From the NCBI GenBank assembly GCA_045637485.1, contig JAZTZK010000124.1:1-5921 (forward strand): DNA of 5,921 bases, read 5' to 3'. Position numbers and translations under genes: made by a program. The stretch is from UBA2862 sp045637485 (GTDB lineage: Bacteria > Bacillota > Clostridia > Christensenellales > Aristaeellaceae). The notes beneath the pieces were generated by a model. The model was not told the origin of the DNA and made no database searches. It saw nothing but the letters and a program-made list of their open reading frames with translations. Of this stretch, positions 5,710 through 5,921 are shown piece by piece (within the stretch, counting starts at the first letter, position 1; each line of letters begins with the position of its first letter).

Positions 5710-5742
5710 CCGGCCGCACAGCCTCTCGGTTCAGACGGCCGG
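5710..5742 (-). promoter_or_regulatory. GC-rich stem-loop in the mRNA leader
   Basis: On the minus strand CCGGCCG (5742-5736) pairs perfectly with CGGCCGG (5716-5710). The 19-nt interior contains CC-GAGA-GG, which could form a small inner stem closed by a GNRA-type tetraloop. The structure lies about 23-55 nt after the predicted transcription start and overlaps the first bases of the leader-ORF ribosome binding site. No U-tract follows, so it is not a terminator. A role in mRNA stability or in masking the ribosome binding site is possible; it matches no riboswitch family I recognise. Confidence 0.5.
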
Positions 5743-5760
5743 CGCGATAATGCGATTAAA

Positions 5761-5776
5761 ATACTGTTAAAAGTAT
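5761..5776. promoter_or_regulatory. Candidate operator palindrome over the -10 box
   Basis: ATACTTTTAACAGTAT on the minus strand is a 16-bp palindrome with one mismatched pair (7 of 8 positions symmetric). It covers most of the -10 hexamer and the expected transcription start, the classic position for a repressor site. ATAC...GTAT half-sites are reminiscent of GntR-family operators, but no regulator gene is in the window and the assignment is tentative. Confidence 0.4.
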
Positions 5777-5800
5777 ATCTGAGCGCACGCCTTTTGTCAA
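5772..5800 (-). promoter_or_regulatory. Sigma70/sigmaA-type promoter of the operon
   Basis: On the minus strand a perfect -35 box TTGACA (5800-5795) is followed by a 17-bp spacer and the -10 box TATACT (5777-5772), five of six consensus bases. An AT-rich stretch directly upstream (about 5805-5827) could act as an UP element. The predicted transcription start is near 5764-5766, giving a leader of about 135-140 nt before the dehydratase gene. All six genes downstream are co-oriented, with gaps of -20 to 82 nt, and I see no other promoter of comparable quality, so this probably drives the whole operon. Confidence 0.85.
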
Positions 5801-5877
5801 GCCGGTAAATCACAATAAAATGTATTATGGGTTGCGGATGGTTATCATTCACCCTTCAAGCCGATTGTCACATATCC

Positions 5878-5921
5878 GTAGCGGCGAGCATTGCTCGCCA
5901 TACATGCCTGTGGCGAGCAAT
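5878..5921. repeat. REP/BIME-like inverted repeat cluster, cut by window edge
   Basis: GTAG (5878-5881) precedes a hairpin with arms GGCGAGCA (5883-5890) and TGCTCGCC (5892-5899). ATTGCTCGCCA (5890-5900) is then repeated in exact inverted form as TGGCGAGCAAT (5911-5921), where the window ends. Two units facing each other, with a GTAG tetranucleotide before the hairpin, is the layout of REP sequences and BIMEs mobilised by RAYT (IS200/IS605-like) transposases. The assignment rests on this layout only; the second unit is incomplete and no transposase gene is visible. Confidence 0.5.

Noticed and set aside
5748..5758. Small inverted repeat TAAT-GCG-ATTA downstream of the -10 box
   Set aside because: Four-base arms in AT-rich sequence are too short to support a regulatory call.
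3931..5808. Very long open frame (625 codons) on the plus strand
   Set aside because: It lies antisense to the enolase-superfamily gene, is rich in His, Arg, Ala and Gln as expected for a shadow frame in GC-rich DNA, and shows no domain motif or good ribosome binding site. The minus-strand genes carry clear family motifs over the same bases.
5794..5828. Divergent plus-strand promoter (TTGTCA ... TATTAT)
   Set aside because: The two hexamers are 23 bp apart, too far for a sigma70/sigmaA promoter, and they arise largely from the complement of the minus-strand promoter and its AT-rich upstream stretch.
5628..5852. Minus-strand open frame of 74 codons covering the leader and promoter
   Set aside because: Its start lies upstream of the -35 box, so it would not be on the operon mRNA, and it runs through the promoter and the leader hairpin. 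The composition looks random.

Overview
The window is GC-rich. Its genes carry strong AGGAGG-type ribosome binding sites with regular 6-7 nt spacers, and a textbook sigma70/sigmaA promoter sits upstream. Together with GC-rich intergenic repeats at both edges, this suggests a high-GC Clostridia-type Firmicute, perhaps a gut lineage. That placement is inference from style only; there is no rRNA or marker gene to confirm it.

All six convincing protein genes lie on the minus strand and read right to left as one apparent operon. At the right edge (about 5878-5921) is a REP/BIME-like inverted repeat cluster. Next comes a promoter (-35 TTGACA at 5795-5800, 17-bp spacer, -10 TATACT at 5772-5777) with a near-perfect 16-bp palindrome over the -10 box. 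A roughly 135-nt leader follows, holding a GC-rich hairpin and a possible 17-codon leader ORF. The genes in order of transcription are: an enolase-superfamily (mandelate racemase type) acid-sugar dehydratase; a degenerate short-chain dehydrogenase (SDR) that has lost its cofactor and catalytic motifs; a normal SDR overlapping it by 20 bp; a long-form RraA/HMG-aldolase-like protein; a metal-dependent cyclase/kynurenine formamidase-like hydrolase; and a DMT/EamA membrane permease. A perfect 30-bp palindrome separates the RraA-like gene from the cyclase gene. The left edge (1-43) is part of a GC-rich hairpin repeat.

The content reads as a small catabolic module for a hydroxylated carboxylic acid, probably a sugar acid: entry or exit by the DMT permease, dehydration by the enolase-superfamily enzyme, oxidation by the SDR (possibly as a complex with its pseudoenzyme neighbour), then cleavage or hydrolysis by the RraA-like and cyclase-family proteins. 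The substrate cannot be read from the sequence. No regulator, kinase or DapA-type aldolase lies in the window, and no canonical intrinsic terminator follows the last gene. The most unusual item is the conserved-length but motif-dead SDR translationally coupled to an intact SDR.
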